Counted from the stretch's first letter, positions 44,266 to 54,655 are shown. The stretch is 64,000 bases of DNA from Adhaeretor mobilis (GCF_007741515.1 NZ_CP036263.1:1240001-1304000), one strand, 5' to 3'. Notes: generated by a model not told the origin, from the sequence alone. Numbers and translations are program-made.

Positions 44266-45006
44266 TTACTGTGTGAGCTTGCCCGCTGCGTACTGGCGCG
44301 TAGTGGGCTCGCCACTTTCATTCCAGTAAGTCATAGTTCCGTCGCGTTTTCCATCCTTAAATTGAATTTCCACCAGCTTACGACCCGACTCATCCCACTC
44401 GGTGGTTGTGCCGTTGAGTTCTCCGTCAACGTAGATGCTTTCTTGCCGCATTTGGCCATTCTTGTAGTAGGAAACCCGCCGCCCAGAGGGTTGGCCCTCT
44501 TTCACTTCGAACTCAAGTCGCAGTTGCTTTCCACCAGGAAAGTAATATGCCCACTTACCATCTCGTAGGCCGTTCTTATACGACTTTCTGGCCGTGAGGT
44601 TGCCCTCTTCGCCAAAAACATCCCAGCTGCCATTTGGCTGGCCTTTCTTGAACGCCACTTTTTTGCAAAGCTCGCCATTCTCATGCCAAAAGGTCCACTT
44701 GCCGCTATGGATGCCCATCGAGAAAGTACCCTCAGAGAACTTGTTCCCGTTGCGGTAGTATTCCGTGTAGTTTCCATCGTTGATGAGCTCGTCATTGGAC
44801 ATTTTTATGATGTCGCTTTCCGAGTGGACAGAACCGTCCGAGTACTTCAACGGATGCTTCTTATATCGCCGGACTTCCTTAGGTGGCGGTTCGGGGCTAG
44901 CCACTTTTAGATAAATATCATCTTCCTGGGCTCTCACGGTAGGCGTGAATAAGGCAATAGCCATCGGAAAGAGAAATGCCAGCAGCGAGAGGCGGATAAA
45001 GTTCAT
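44266..45006 (-). CDS. Secreted MORN-repeat protein (YwqK-like)
   Basis: 246 residues with a signal peptide (MNFIRLSLLAFLFPMAIALF, cleavage near VRAQ). From about residue 75 there are at least six MORN-type repeats of ~23 residues: YTEYYRNGNKFSEGTFSMGI, HSGKWTFWHENGELCKKVAF, PNGSWDVFGEEGNLTARKSY and so on. Databases often label such proteins YwqK antitoxins, but no toxin gene is beside it and the protein is secreted, so that label should not be trusted. The ATG at 45006 is chosen because the signal peptide begins there. Confidence 0.82.
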   Translation of the reverse strand: MNFIRLSLLAFLFPMAIALFTPTVRAQEDDIYLKVASPEPPPKEVRRYKKHPLKYSDGSVHSESDIIKMSNDELINDGNYTEYYRNGNKFSEGTFSMGIHSGKWTFWHENGELCKKVAFKKGQPNGSWDVFGEEGNLTARKSYKNGLRDGKWAYYFPGGKQLRLEFEVKEGQPSGRRVSYYKNGQMRQESIYVDGELNGTTTEWDESGRKLVEIQFKDGKRDGTMTYWNESGEPTTRQYAAGKLTQ

Positions 45007-45140
45007 GGCAGTGGGGTGTTGCAAGGAAATATCGAAGGCGGAATCTTAAACGTTAAGCCTAAACTCTAGTATCGCCGGTTGAGCGTTCCTGACAAGCCGT
45101 CGTGGAGGTCACATCAGCAGAACGGCCAAGTCCACTCGGG

Positions 45141-45230
45141 TGTCATTCCGAGCCAACAAATCTAGATTGGCAATCAACCCAGGGTTTCAACTGGGTTTCT
45201 CGGTCGCTGGCGCTTGGTCGTAATGGCATG
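45141..45230. repeat. Worn copy of the TGTCATTCCGA palindrome
   Basis: TGTCATTCCGAGCC opens the element and CTCGGTCGCTGGCGC..TAATGGCATG closes it, matching the ends of the 357 and 55282 copies with several changes. The middle differs and holds its own stem, AACCCAG/CTGGGTT. No gene is seen. Confidence 0.55.
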
Positions 45231-45269
45231 AAATGCCATTCTACTTGGAAACCCCGCGCCACACCCGCC

Positions 45270-46559
45270 CTAGGCTCTCCAGCCTTCCTCGAAGGACGCA
45301 TCCTTGTAGGCGACCAGAATGCCGTCGCGGATTGCACAGTGCTTGTCTGCCTCACCTTCGTCGATATTCTTGTGATTCACCAGGTGAGCACCACGCCCAA
45401 TGCGACAGTTTTTGTCGATAATGGCGTTGTCGATAACCGCCCCATCGCCAATACCAATCGGCGGTAGGTTGTTGGCGTTGTTGTCTGCCAATCGCTCAGG
45501 CGTTTCGTACAAGTCAGCACCCATGAGGATGGAATTACGAATGACCACATCGCGACCAATCCGGCAACGCAAGCCGATGACGCTATTCTCAATCTTCGCG
45601 CCAGGCTCGATGACGCAACCATCTGCAATAAGACTGTTGCTGATTGACGCACCGTCGACACGTGTTGGGGGTAAGAAGCGAGCTCGCGTATAGATAGGGG
45701 CCAGCGCGCTAGTCAGGTCGAAAGGCGGATCCTTATGACAAAGTTGGAGATTCGCTTCGTAAAAGGAGCGGATGGTGCCGATGTCTTCCCAGTAACCATC
45801 GAAGGGGTGTAATTGGACCTTTCGCTTACCAATGGCAGTAGGGAAGACCTCTTTGCCAAAGTCTGTATGGTCGGTCTCCTCAAGTGCTTGAATAAGCGTA
45901 TCGCGGTTGAATAGGTAGATGCCCATGCTGGCTAGGCAATCGCGACCGTGGCTTTGGATGCCTTGCTGCTCGATCCAGCCGGAATCCATGCGGACTTGGT
46001 CGATCTCTTCGGGCGTCTGGGGCTTTTCCACGAAACCGGTAACTTGGCCCGTCCCATCGACTTTCATAACACCCAGGCCTTGTGCTTCGTGATCGTGAAC
46101 CGGCTTCGCTGCGATGGTCACGTCGGCGCCTGAGTCTTTGTGAGTTTGCAGCATCTTGGCAAAGTCCATCCGATACAGTTGATCGCCCGAGAGGATCAAC
46201 ACATGCTCGATGCCGGGCTGTGTCAGATAGCGCATGTTCTTGCGTACTGCGTCGGCGGTGCCTTGGAACCAGTCGGTTCCTTCGGTCATGGTCTGTTGGG
46301 CAGCTAGCGTATCGATAAAGCCACCGCTGAAGTTGTCGAACTGATACGTTCGGCGAATGTGCCGATGCAAGCTCACGGATAGGAACTGCGTTAGCACATA
46401 CACGCGGTTCAGACCGCTGTTGATGCAATTGGAAAGCGGTATGTCGATCAATCGGTACTTACCCGCCAGCGGCACAGCAGGTTTCGAACGGAACTCGGTG
46501 AGCGGCCGCAGTCGCGAGCCTTGCCCACCGCCAAGTACCACAGCGACCACGTTACGCAT
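45270..46559 (-). CDS. glgC: Glucose-1-phosphate adenylyltransferase
   Basis: 429 residues. Makes ADP-glucose for glycogen synthesis. The nucleotide-binding start VVLGGGQGSRLRPLTEFRSK and PLAGKYRLIDIPLSNCINSG, the FLSVSLHRHIRRTY and GTADAVRKNM segments, and HPFDGYWEDIGTIRSFYEAN match the family. The C-terminal half is a left-handed beta-helix (GASISNSLIADGCVIEPGAK) with allosteric role. Transcribed alone; no other glg gene in the window. Confidence 0.95.
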   Translation of the reverse strand: MRNVVAVVLGGGQGSRLRPLTEFRSKPAVPLAGKYRLIDIPLSNCINSGLNRVYVLTQFLSVSLHRHIRRTYQFDNFSGGFIDTLAAQQTMTEGTDWFQGTADAVRKNMRYLTQPGIEHVLILSGDQLYRMDFAKMLQTHKDSGADVTIAAKPVHDHEAQGLGVMKVDGTGQVTGFVEKPQTPEEIDQVRMDSGWIEQQGIQSHGRDCLASMGIYLFNRDTLIQALEETDHTDFGKEVFPTAIGKRKVQLHPFDGYWEDIGTIRSFYEANLQLCHKDPPFDLTSALAPIYTRARFLPPTRVDGASISNSLIADGCVIEPGAKIENSVIGLRCRIGRDVVIRNSILMGADLYETPERLADNNANNLPPIGIGDGAVIDNAIIDKNCRIGRGAHLVNHKNIDEGEADKHCAIRDGILVAYKDASFEEGWRA

Positions 46560-46601
46560 ATCCAGAGTTCCTTGATTCGATAGCAGAAAAGAGTGAGGTA
46601 C

Positions 46602-49235
46602 TTAGCTCTTGATCACAATATTAACCATCCGGCCCGGTACTACCACCGTTTTCACAATATTTTTTCCAGCGATGAATTCCTGCACCTTGGGTTCGGCCAT
46701 GGCAGCGGCCTCAATGGTTTCTCGATCGGCGTCGGCGGCGACCTTGATCTTTGCGCGGACTTTGCCGCCAATCTGCACGGGGATTTCCACCGTGGACTCC
46801 ACCAAAACGCTTTCGTCATGCTGTGGCCAAGGCTCATAGGCGAGCGTTTCCTTGTGGCCAAGCAAATACCACAATTCCTCACATAGGTGCGGCGCGTATG
46901 GCGAGAGCAACAGTACGAACGGCTCGATGCACGCCCGTGGTCGAGTCTTTTCTTTCGTGAAGAAGTTCACAAATTCCATCATCCGCGCGATCGCCGTATT
47001 AAACGAAAGCTTCGTGATGTCCTCGCTCACGGCTTTGATGGTCTTGTGGAGGGTCTTGAGCTGCTCTTCAGTGGGTTCTGCGTCAGTGAGTTGCTCACTG
47101 AGTTGCAACTCTTCAGCCCGCTCGTCCACAATCATCCGCCATGCCCGGCCTAGGAAGTTGAACACACCGTTCACGCCTTCCATGTTCCACGGCTTGCTAT
47201 CGGTGAGCGGGCCCATGAACATTTCGTAAAGCCTAAGCGAATCCGCGCCGTATTCGCTCACGACATCGTCAGGGTTCACGACGTTGCCGCGGCTTTTTGA
47301 CATCTTCTCGTTATTCTCGCCGAGAATCATGCCCTGATTCACCAACTTCTGAAACGGCTCGGGCGTGCTTACGACTCCTCGATCGTAGAGTACCTTGTGC
47401 CAGAAACGTGCGTAGAGCAAATGCAATACGGCATGCTCTGCGCCGCCGATGTACAGATCAACCGGCATCCACGCTTTTTCGATTTCTGGATCGATCGGCG
47501 CTTGGTCGTTCTTGGGATCGAGGAAACGCAAGTAGTACCAGCAGCTACCCGCCCACTGGGGCATGGTGTTGGTCTCGCGCTTGTAACGCTTGCCGTCGAT
47601 CTCTTGATAGAGCCACTCGTCAGGCGCTTTGTCCAGTGGCGGCTCCGCACGACCGTGCGGCTTGAAGTCTTCCAGGTGCGGAAGGTCTACCGGCAATTGG
47701 TCTTCAGGCACACTGATCACGTGGCCGGTTTTGTCTCCTGCGTCGTCAAGCTCGTGCAAGATCGGGAATGGCTCTCCCCAGAACCTTTGCCGACTGAATA
47801 ACCAGTCACGGAGTTTGTAGTTCACGGCTTGTTTTGCTAAGCCGCGAGCGGCTAGGGACTCGGTGATCTTTTCCTTGAACTGGGCGGTTTCGAGACCGTC
47901 GAATTCGCCCGAGTTGATTGCGACACCTTCTGCCACGTACACTTGCTCGCCAGCGAGAATCTTCGCCGCTTCCTCGGCCGGAACATCGTCTGCCGGTTTC
48001 ACGACCGCCTTGATGGGGATATTGAACTGCTGAGCGAACTCAAAGTCCCGCTCATCGTGAGCCGGCACGGCCATAATGGCCCCGGTGCCGTACGTGGCGA
48101 GCACATAATCGGCAATCCAGATAGGCACTTTCTCGCCATTGACCGGATTCAGCGCGTAGCTGCCGGTGAACACGCCAGTTTTTTCCTTGGCCAACTCCGT
48201 GCGGTCGAGGTCGCTCTTCATCCCCGCCTGTTGAATGTAGGCTGTGACTGCCTCGGCGTTCTCAGGCTTCGTGAGTTCCTCGACCAATGAATGCTCTGGC
48301 GCGATGACCATGTAAGTCGCACCGTAGAGTGTATCGGGTCGCGTCGTATAGACACGAATGAAGTCAGGGCCAGGCTTCGTTGGAAATGCTCCCGCTTCTC
48401 TCGCTTCTCGCCCCTCAATCTTGAAGTCGACTTCCGCACCGGTACTACGCCCAATCCAATTGCGTTGGAGCGCCTTCACGCCGTGGGACCAATCAAGGTC
48501 TTCCAGGTCGTTCTCCAAACGATCGCCATAGGCAGTGATTCGCATCATCCACTGACGCAATGCGCGGCGTTCCACCGGATGCCCGCCGCGCTCACTTTTG
48601 CCATCGATCACTTCTTCATTGGCGAGCACTGTCCCCAGGGCAGGGCACCAGTTCACCGGGGCGTCGCTTTGGTAAGCTAGGCGTTGTTCGTCGACCCATT
48701 GCCGCGCAAAGTCTTCGCCTAGTTCCTTCACGTCGTCGGGAATCACCAACTCAGCAATAGGACGGCCCCGTTGTTGCTCGTGATCGAACCACGTGTCGAA
48801 GATTTGCAAGAAAATCCACTGAGTCCAGCGGAAGTAGTCCACATCGGTCGTGGCGATCTCGCGTGACCAATCGTAGCTGAAGCCCAAAGACTTCAACTGG
48901 CGGCGGAACGTATCGATATTCTGCTCGGTCTGCACCCGGGGATGCTCACCGGTCTTGATGGCATGCTCTTCAGCGGGCAGCCCGAAAGCGTCGAACCCCA
49001 TCGGATGCACCACCGCTTTGCCCTGCATACGCGCGGCTCGGCAGACGATATCGGTCGCCGTATAGCCCTCAGGATGCCCCACGTGCAGCCCATCGCCGCT
49101 GGGATAGGGGAACATGTCCAACGCGTAGAGCTTCTCTCCTTCCGGCTTGGCGGTCACTTGCTGAGCAAATGTCGCGTTTTCCTCCCAATAGCGTTGCCAG
49201 CGAGGCTCGATTTCTGCAGGGTTGTAGCGTGGCAT
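46602..49235 (-). CDS. leuS: Leucyl-tRNA synthetase
   Basis: 877 residues from the ATG at 49235. Class I synthetase: the HIGH motif is [11 protein letters not shown] (residues 49-59) and KMSKS is [17 protein letters not shown]. The CP1 editing domain ([20 protein letters not shown] and [20 protein letters not shown]) is intact. The 39-codon extension upstream of this ATG is not conserved. It contains a GCTAAGCCGCGAGCGGC segment (47838-47854) resembling the intergenic repeat at 8804, here coding for conserved residues, so coincidence is likely. glgC lies 42 bases downstream. Confidence 0.96.
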   Translation of the reverse strand: MPRYNPAEIEPRWQRYWEENATFAQQVTAKPEGEKLYALDMFPYPSGDGLHVGHPEGYTATDIVCRAARMQGKAVVHPMGFDAFGLPAEEHAIKTGEHPRVQTEQNIDTFRRQLKSLGFSYDWSREIATTDVDYFRWTQWIFLQIFDTWFDHEQQRGRPIAELVIPDDVKELGEDFARQWVDEQRLAYQSDAPVNWCPALGTVLANEEVIDGKSERGGHPVERRALRQWMMRITAYGDRLENDLEDLDWSHGVKALQRNWIGRSTGAEVDFKIEGREAREAGAFPTKPGPDFIRVYTTRPDTLYGATYMVIAPEHSLVEELTKPENAEAVTAYIQQAGMKSDLDRTELAKEKTGVFTGSYALNPVNGEKVPIWIADYVLATYGTGAIMAVPAHDERDFEFAQQFNIPIKAVVKPADDVPAEEAAKILAGEQVYVAEGVAINSGEFDGLETAQFKEKITESLAARGLAKQAVNYKLRDWLFSRQRFWGEPFPILHELDDAGDKTGHVISVPEDQLPVDLPHLEDFKPHGRAEPPLDKAPDEWLYQEIDGKRYKRETNTMPQWAGSCWYYLRFLDPKNDQAPIDPEIEKAWMPVDLYIGGAEHAVLHLLYARFWHKVLYDRGVVSTPEPFQKLVNQGMILGENNEKMSKSRGNVVNPDDVVSEYGADSLRLYEMFMGPLTDSKPWNMEGVNGVFNFLGRAWRMIVDERAEELQLSEQLTDAEPTEEQLKTLHKTIKAVSEDITKLSFNTAIARMMEFVNFFTKEKTRPRACIEPFVLLLSPYAPHLCEELWYLLGHKETLAYEPWPQHDESVLVESTVEIPVQIGGKVRAKIKVAADADRETIEAAAMAEPKVQEFIAGKNIVKTVVVPGRMVNIVIKS

Positions 49236-49486
49236 ATTGGAGAGATTGAGAGGCGAAAGTGGAAAGGGGGGAGTATCAAGCGTTAGCCGCAGGCGTCCCG
49301 CCCGCGATACGCAGCTTTGACACGATTCTATCGCCCTCAGTTCGCAGCGCAAACCACCGTGGGCGTTGACGTTCCGACTCCTGGCTAATTACGATGGTAG
49401 GTTCGCCGTTGCTCGGGAAAGTCCATCGTGGCGCGGCAGTCGTCCTTACCACTCAGCCGCATCGCCCGCAGATACCCAGACTCACT

Positions 49487-50785
49487 ATGGAAAAAACCAA
49501 AGTCGCCATCATTGGACTCGGCACCGTCGGAAGCGGCGTAGCAAGGCTCCTGCTCGATCACGGCGACCGTACTGCCCGCCACGCGGGCCGGATTCTCTGG
49601 CTTGAAAAGGCCGTGGTGCGCGATCTAGCGAAACCTCGCGATTGTGAGCTGCCCGAGTCGGTCACCCTGACAGACGATATCGAAGCAGTCATCGCCGATC
49701 CAGAAATTAAGGTCGTTGCGCAGCTGATTGGCGGCTTGGAGCCAGCCCGTACGATCATGCTCAAGCTGCTCGAGAGCGGTAAGGACATTGTCACGGCGAA
49801 TAAGGCGCTACTCGCCGAGCACGGTGCTGAGTTGTTCGACCGCGCACGCGAATTGGGCCGCTCCATCGCGTTCGAGGCGTCGGTTGCCGGCGGCATCCCC
49901 ATCATCGCCAACGTGAGCCAATGCCTTTCGGCAAATCAAATCACTTCCTTGCACGGCATCCTCAACGGCACAAGCAATTTTATTCTCAGCAAGATGCACG
50001 AGGACGGTGCCAGCTACGAGGAAGTTCTCCCTGAAGCCCAACGACTCGGCTATGCCGAGGCCGATCCTGCGATGGATGTGGATGGATCGGACGCAGCGCA
50101 AAAGCTGGCAATCCTGGCACATTTGGCGTTCGGCGCCCGCGTGCATTGGAAGGATATCCCACGCACAGGAATTGACACGCTTGACCTTGCCGATGTGCGC
50201 TACGCCGAAGAGATGGGCTATAAAATCAAGCTGCTCGCCGTGGCCGACCTCGTGGACGCCGGCTTGGAATTGCATGTGTCGCCCACGCTTGTACGCGCCG
50301 GCAGCCCGCTGGCTGAAGTCGGCGGGCCGATGAACGCCGTGCGAGTCGATGGCGATGCCGTCGGCCGCGTGATGTTCTATGGCCCCGGCGCAGGCCAGAT
50401 GCCCACCGCATCAGCCGTGGTGGCCGACCTCATCGACACGGCTGTGGGGCGCACGGAGCTCACCTTCAAGACGCTTGAACTCTGGTCCGACCGCCAAGCA
50501 AGGGTCGCCTCTAGCGATTACGCCAACGCCCGCGGCAGGTTCTACTTGCGAGCTACGGTGGAAGATCACCCGGGCGTACTCTCGCAAGTCACATCGGCCC
50601 TAGGGGCAGAGGATATTTCCATCGCCTCCGTGTTGCAGCACGAACCCCTACCCGGCGAGGATGTCATTCCTTTAGTGATCATGACCCACGAAACCACAGA
50701 AGGTGCTGCCGCAAAGGCATGTGAAGAGATCAACAAGCTGAAGGCTAGTCAAGGTCCAACCGTGCGTATGTGGGTGCGTGATTAA
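49487..50785 (+). CDS. hom: Homoserine dehydrogenase
   Basis: 432 residues from the ATG at 49487; a longer reading from 49394 is not conserved. Reduces aspartate semialdehyde to homoserine. Motifs are VAIIGLGTVGSGVARLLLDH, the ANKALLAEHG segment, SVAGGIPIIANVSQCLSANQ, LHGILNGTSNFILSKM and YAEADPAMDVDGSDAAQKLA. A C-terminal ACT domain (ATVEDHPGVLSQVTSALGAE) suggests threonine feedback. It is followed by an iPGM-family gene and an aspartokinase, all on the plus strand, forming an aspartate-family group. Confidence 0.96.
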   Translation: MEKTKVAIIGLGTVGSGVARLLLDHGDRTARHAGRILWLEKAVVRDLAKPRDCELPESVTLTDDIEAVIADPEIKVVAQLIGGLEPARTIMLKLLESGKDIVTANKALLAEHGAELFDRARELGRSIAFEASVAGGIPIIANVSQCLSANQITSLHGILNGTSNFILSKMHEDGASYEEVLPEAQRLGYAEADPAMDVDGSDAAQKLAILAHLAFGARVHWKDIPRTGIDTLDLADVRYAEEMGYKIKLLAVADLVDAGLELHVSPTLVRAGSPLAEVGGPMNAVRVDGDAVGRVMFYGPGAGQMPTASAVVADLIDTAVGRTELTFKTLELWSDRQARVASSDYANARGRFYLRATVEDHPGVLSQVTSALGAEDISIASVLQHEPLPGEDVIPLVIMTHETTEGAAAKACEEINKLKASQGPTVRMWVRD

Positions 50786-50804
50786 CGTAGTTTTCCCTAG
50801 ATTG

Positions 50805-50985
50805 AACCACAAAGAGCACAAAGGACACGAAGAAATAGCGGGTTGTATGCATGTGTAGGGACTAAGAAAATTCCAATGATCATGAAGCGATGCTCGACCC
50901 TATCGATGCCTGACCTGACGTAACCCTACTGCGTTCGGTGAAATTTGCCTGTGAGCTCTTTGTGCCCTTCGTGTTCTTTGTGGTT
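50805..50985. repeat. AACCRC..AAGA-family inverted repeat between hom and the iPGM gene
   Basis: AACCACAAAGAGCACAAAGG.. (50805-50835) and its imperfect complement CTCTTTGTGCCC..TTTGTGGTT (50956-50985) flank about 120 bases with no gene. Confidence 0.8.
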
Positions 50986-51014
50986 GATAATGTTTTGTCT
51001 CGAAAGCTAAAGAT

Positions 51015-52235
51015 ATGAAATACGTAATCATCATCCCCGACGGTGCTGCTGACGAGCCGCAAGAGTCGCTCAATGGCAGAACTCCCTTGGAAGCTGCCAA
51101 AACGCCGGCTATGGACGCGTTGGTCGCAGAAGGCGTTATCGCTCGTGCGTGTCACACGCCGCATTCGCTCCCCGCTGGCTCGGAAGTGGGCAACATGAGC
51201 CTGTTGGGCTACGACCCGCTGAAGAACTTCACAGGCCGCGCGCCCATTGAGGCGGCTGCCCAGGGGATCGAGCTAGGCCCGAATGATTGGGCAGTGCGTT
51301 GCAACTTGGTCACCGTCGAAGATCAGAGGATGCGTGACTTCACCGCCGATCACATTGATACCGATGCGGCCACGGCGTTATTGGCCAGCTTGCAAGAAGT
51401 CGTTGCCGCCGACGATAAGTATGCGGGCGCTCTGGAGTTTATCCCCGGCGTGAGTTATCGAAATTTACTCATTTGGCGTGGGGAGAAGCTTGCCCCGCCG
51501 TTCACGATGGACATGCAGCACACGCCGCCGCATGACTTGACCGACAAGTCCGTCATGAACGACTTTCCCCGCGGCCCTGGCAGCGACGTACTCGTGGAAC
51601 TCATGGAAGCCTCGAGTAAGGTCTTCGAGAACCATCCCGCCAATGCTGCACGAGTGGCTGCTGGTCAGCTTCCCGCAACCAACGTGTGGCTGTGGGGCAT
51701 AGGTCTTGCTCCCAAGTTGCAACCCTTCGCAGAGGCTTACGGCCCGCGTGGAGCGATGATCACCGCCGTTGACTTGTTGCGTGGGCTGGCAAATCTCATC
51801 GACTGGCAGAATCTCGATGTGCCGGGCGCTACTGGTTATCTTGACACGGACTATGCCGCGAAGGGGAAGTACGCGATTGACGCTCTCGACGAATACGATC
51901 TTGTTTGCGTCCACGTCGAAGCTCCCGACGAAGCCTCGCACGAAGGCAATTGCGAGGAAAAGGTCAAAGCTATCCAAGAGATCGATACCCACGTCGTCGG
52001 GCCCTTGGTCGAGAAGCTGAAATCAGGTGGCGACTGGCGCGTGATGATCTCGCCCGATCACCCAACGTTTCTCAATACCAAAACCCACACCCACGGCAAC
52101 GTGCCTGTCGCGCTGGCCGGTACAGGAATCCAGCCGGACAAGTTCGATTCTTACGGCGATACGAATGCGGCCAACTCTGGATTGGCCTTCGACGAGGGGT
52201 GGCGTGCTATGGAGCGGTTTATCGGGAAGGATTGA
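51015..52235 (+). CDS. Cofactor-independent phosphoglycerate mutase family; possible homoserine kinase
   Basis: 406 residues, ApgM-type (archaeal-like) mutase of the alkaline phosphatase superfamily. Landmarks are KYVIIIPDGAADEPQESLNG, PAGSEVGNMSLLGYDPLKNF, TGRAPIEAAAQGIELGPNDW, VHVEAPDEASHEGN and ISPDHPTFLNTKTHTHGNVP, which supply the two-metal site. This subfamily was proposed as a homoserine kinase in organisms lacking ThrB, on the basis of gene context. Here it sits between hom and aspartokinase, which fits. Its TGA overlaps the next inverted repeat. No thrB is in the window. Confidence 0.88.
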   Translation: MKYVIIIPDGAADEPQESLNGRTPLEAAKTPAMDALVAEGVIARACHTPHSLPAGSEVGNMSLLGYDPLKNFTGRAPIEAAAQGIELGPNDWAVRCNLVTVEDQRMRDFTADHIDTDAATALLASLQEVVAADDKYAGALEFIPGVSYRNLLIWRGEKLAPPFTMDMQHTPPHDLTDKSVMNDFPRGPGSDVLVELMEASSKVFENHPANAARVAAGQLPATNVWLWGIGLAPKLQPFAEAYGPRGAMITAVDLLRGLANLIDWQNLDVPGATGYLDTDYAAKGKYAIDALDEYDLVCVHVEAPDEASHEGNCEEKVKAIQEIDTHVVGPLVEKLKSGGDWRVMISPDHPTFLNTKTHTHGNVPVALAGTGIQPDKFDSYGDTNAANSGLAFDEGWRAMERFIGKD

Positions 52236-52360
52236 ACCGCCAAGAACGCAAAGAAATTCAGTTTTGTCATCGAGGTGAGAAGTTAAATTCAACGAGTACC
52301 CCTACGGTTTTCTGAAGAGATTGCACCCGTGCCTTGGCGCTCTTAGCGTCCTTGGCGGTT
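52235..52360. repeat. AACCRC..AAGA-family inverted repeat between the iPGM gene and lysC
   Basis: AACCGCCAAGAACGCAAAG (from 52235) pairs imperfectly with TTGGCGCTCTTAGCGTCCTT..GGCGGTT (52334-52360). The first arm includes the end of the TGA stop of the upstream gene. Confidence 0.8.
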
Positions 52361-52378
52361 CAAAAGAGAAGTGAATAG

Positions 52379-54160
52379 ATGCCCATCATTGTTCAAAAAT
52401 TCGGTGGCACGAGCGTTGCCACGAGCGAAAAAATTGTCGAAGCGGCCCGCAAAGCGGTGCGTGCTCAGCAGCAGGGCCACCAGGTGGTCATGGTGGTGAG
52501 CGCCATGGGCAAGAATACCGATATGCTGGTAGATCTTGCTGGACAGATCACCGATAGGCCCGCCGCGCGGGAGATGGACATGCTCCTCTCCACGGGCGAG
52601 CAAGTGAGTGTTGCGCTCATGGCGATGGCTATTCATGAGCTGGGCAGCGAAGCGGTGAGCCTCACCGGTGGGCAGATCGGCATTAAGACTGACAGCTCGC
52701 ACACCCGGGCACGCATCCAATCGATCTCGACTGAGCGCATGCAGAAGCACCTTGATGCGGGCAAAATTGTCATTGCTGCGGGATTCCAGGGAATCGACGA
52801 CGATCTGAACATTACTACCCTCGGTCGTGGCGGCAGCGATACCACGGCTGTCGCGTTGGCCGCCGTATTGGGTGCGGAAGCCTGCGAAATTTACACTGAT
52901 GTCGATGGCGTATTCACAACCGACCCCCGCGTGGTAGCCCAGGCGCGAAAAATGGGACGCGTGAGCCACGATGAAATGTTGGAAATGGCCAGTCTCGGTG
53001 CCGGTGTCATGCATAGCCGTTCCATTGAGTTTGGCAAGAAATTCTCCGTACCGATCCACGTGCGCAATAGCGGCAGCTTTAGCGACGAGCCGGGCACAGT
53101 CATAGGTCCGCTCCCTGAGAATGCCGATCGCGCCGTCAGCGGTGCTGCTCTCACCAAGGACGAAGCTCGCATTACCGTGACTGGCGTTCCAGATCGCCCT
53201 GGTGCGATGCACCAGCTGATCGCCGCTATTGCTGAGGAAAGCATTGCGATCGATATGGTCGTTCAAGACGTAGGGACCGACGGTCGCGCGGACATCGCCT
53301 TTACGGTTCTTGAGGGAGAACTCCCGGCAACCTTGAAAGCGGCGAAAGAGTTTGCGGAAGCGTTTCCCGGTGCTGAAGTTTCTCACGAAGCCAATCTATC
53401 GAAGGTGTCCGTCGTAGGATTGGGAATGGCCACACAAACGGGCGTGGCCGATCGCATGTTTCGGGCGCTGGCCGATGCAGAAATTAATATTAAGGCGATC
53501 ACCACCAGCCAAATAAAGATTTCAGCATTGGTCGAACGCACTCAGGGGCTCGACGCCCTTCGTGCGGTGCATAGTGAATTCCAGCTCGATAAGGCTCCCG
53601 AACCCTCTTCGGCCAATGGGAACACGGTTGAGCCATCGGAAAAGGCTGATGCTGTTGATATCGTATCGCGCCTTCGTCGCATGGAAGATCTTACGATCGA
53701 GGACGTGCAGCTCGATGCTACCCAGGGCCGCGTCACCATCACTCGTGTGCCCGACGCCCCGGGCATCGCTGCTAGGGTATTCGAAGCCATTGCCGCGGAG
53801 TCGTTGCTGGTGGACATGATCGTACAAGGCACCGGCCGCGACGGGTTGGCGAACATCAGCTTTACGGTTCCCAGCGAGTCGGTCCAGAAAGCGGTCGAGG
53901 TTGCTTCAGCAACTGCCAAGCAGCACGGTTGCGGCCCGGTCGGTAGCGAAAAAGAGATCGCCATTCTCAGTGTCTTCGGCATTGGAGTTCGCACACACGT
54001 GGGCGTGGGCGTGCGAATGTTCAAGGCGCTCGACGACGCCGGTATCAATGTCGAGATGATCAACACCAGCGAAGTGCGCGTCAACGTAGTAGTCAATGCG
54101 GCCAAGGGCGAAGCGGGACTCAAGGCGCTCGAAGCGGCGTTTGCCGATGTGATCTGCTAG
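52379..54160 (+). CDS. lysC: Aspartate kinase with four ACT domains
   Basis: 593 residues, about 180 longer than a usual ~410-residue monofunctional aspartokinase. The kinase domain (IVQKFGGTSVATSEKIVEAA, GRGGSDTTAVALAAVLGAE, IYTDVDGVFTTDPR) takes residues 1-250. An ACT pair follows (ITVTGVPDRPGAMHQLIAAI, VSVVGLGMATQTGVADRMFR). A second pair comes after a linker near 420 (VTITRVPDAPGIAARVFEAI, ILSVFGIGVRTHVGVGVRMF). The second pair repeats the first, so it arose by internal duplication. Extra sites could allow control by more than one amino acid. Gene order hom, iPGM, lysC supports threonine/lysine/methionine synthesis. Confidence 0.93.
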   Translation: MPIIVQKFGGTSVATSEKIVEAARKAVRAQQQGHQVVMVVSAMGKNTDMLVDLAGQITDRPAAREMDMLLSTGEQVSVALMAMAIHELGSEAVSLTGGQIGIKTDSSHTRARIQSISTERMQKHLDAGKIVIAAGFQGIDDDLNITTLGRGGSDTTAVALAAVLGAEACEIYTDVDGVFTTDPRVVAQARKMGRVSHDEMLEMASLGAGVMHSRSIEFGKKFSVPIHVRNSGSFSDEPGTVIGPLPENADRAVSGAALTKDEARITVTGVPDRPGAMHQLIAAIAEESIAIDMVVQDVGTDGRADIAFTVLEGELPATLKAAKEFAEAFPGAEVSHEANLSKVSVVGLGMATQTGVADRMFRALADAEINIKAITTSQIKISALVERTQGLDALRAVHSEFQLDKAPEPSSANGNTVEPSEKADAVDIVSRLRRMEDLTIEDVQLDATQGRVTITRVPDAPGIAARVFEAIAAESLLVDMIVQGTGRDGLANISFTVPSESVQKAVEVASATAKQHGCGPVGSEKEIAILSVFGIGVRTHVGVGVRMFKALDDAGINVEMINTSEVRVNVVVNAAKGEAGLKALEAAFADVIC

Positions 54161-54229
54161 GTGGTCAGCCGTTAGTAACATGCCTGAGGCGACAGTCTTA
54201 AGCAGCCGGGTAGAAGTGCCTAATCAGCC

Positions 54230-54655
54230 TCATCGCCTCGGATGCCGCAAACCCACCAACGGCAACAGCGGCTTATCGGGCGATTTCGGATTCGGCAATA
54301 ATTTTTGTTCGTTGGGCGAGATGTGCCAATCCATGTGCTCAAGAGGTACCGCTCCGAGAAGTGGTTGTGACCCACGTGGAAGTTCGATTGCCTGAACGCG
54401 AGACGTGCGACCCTTGACCTCTACCTCAACCATGCCAACGTATCTCAAGTGGTGTTCCGCTCCATCGGCGGTCACTACATCGACAGTGTCCAATTGCTCT
54501 AACTTGAGCTGCTCGACGATCTCAACGGGAAGGCACAAATCAATTGCACCGGAATCAACGAGGGCATCACACTCAACATCTTTGCCTTGTTTTTCTTTAG
54601 GCAAGTAGCGATTCTGCCAGTTTTTCAACTTGATCGGCACAGTGAAAACGCCCAT
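54230..54655 (-). CDS. Retropepsin-like aspartic protease family protein
   Basis: 141 residues. The single-domain retropepsin pattern is visible: the catalytic triad ALVDSGAIDLCLP (DSG), a flap-like VTADGAEHHLRYVGMVEV, and LLGAVPLEHMDWHISP near the end. Such proteins act as homodimers. It is small and has no signal peptide, so it is a cytosolic clan AA peptidase or a domain without activity. The neighbours are lysC (convergent) and the bifunctional nuclease gene. Confidence 0.78.
   Translation of the reverse strand: MGVFTVPIKLKNWQNRYLPKEKQGKDVECDALVDSGAIDLCLPVEIVEQLKLEQLDTVDVVTADGAEHHLRYVGMVEVEVKGRTSRVQAIELPRGSQPLLGAVPLEHMDWHISPNEQKLLPNPKSPDKPLLPLVGLRHPRR

Noticed and set aside
44266..45006. 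YwqK antitoxin label for the MORN protein
   Set aside because: No toxin neighbour and a clear signal peptide; the toxin-antitoxin reading has no support here.
52343..53386. 347-codon minus-strand frame opposite the aspartokinase
   Set aside because: Antisense of a well-supported gene; no recognisable domain.
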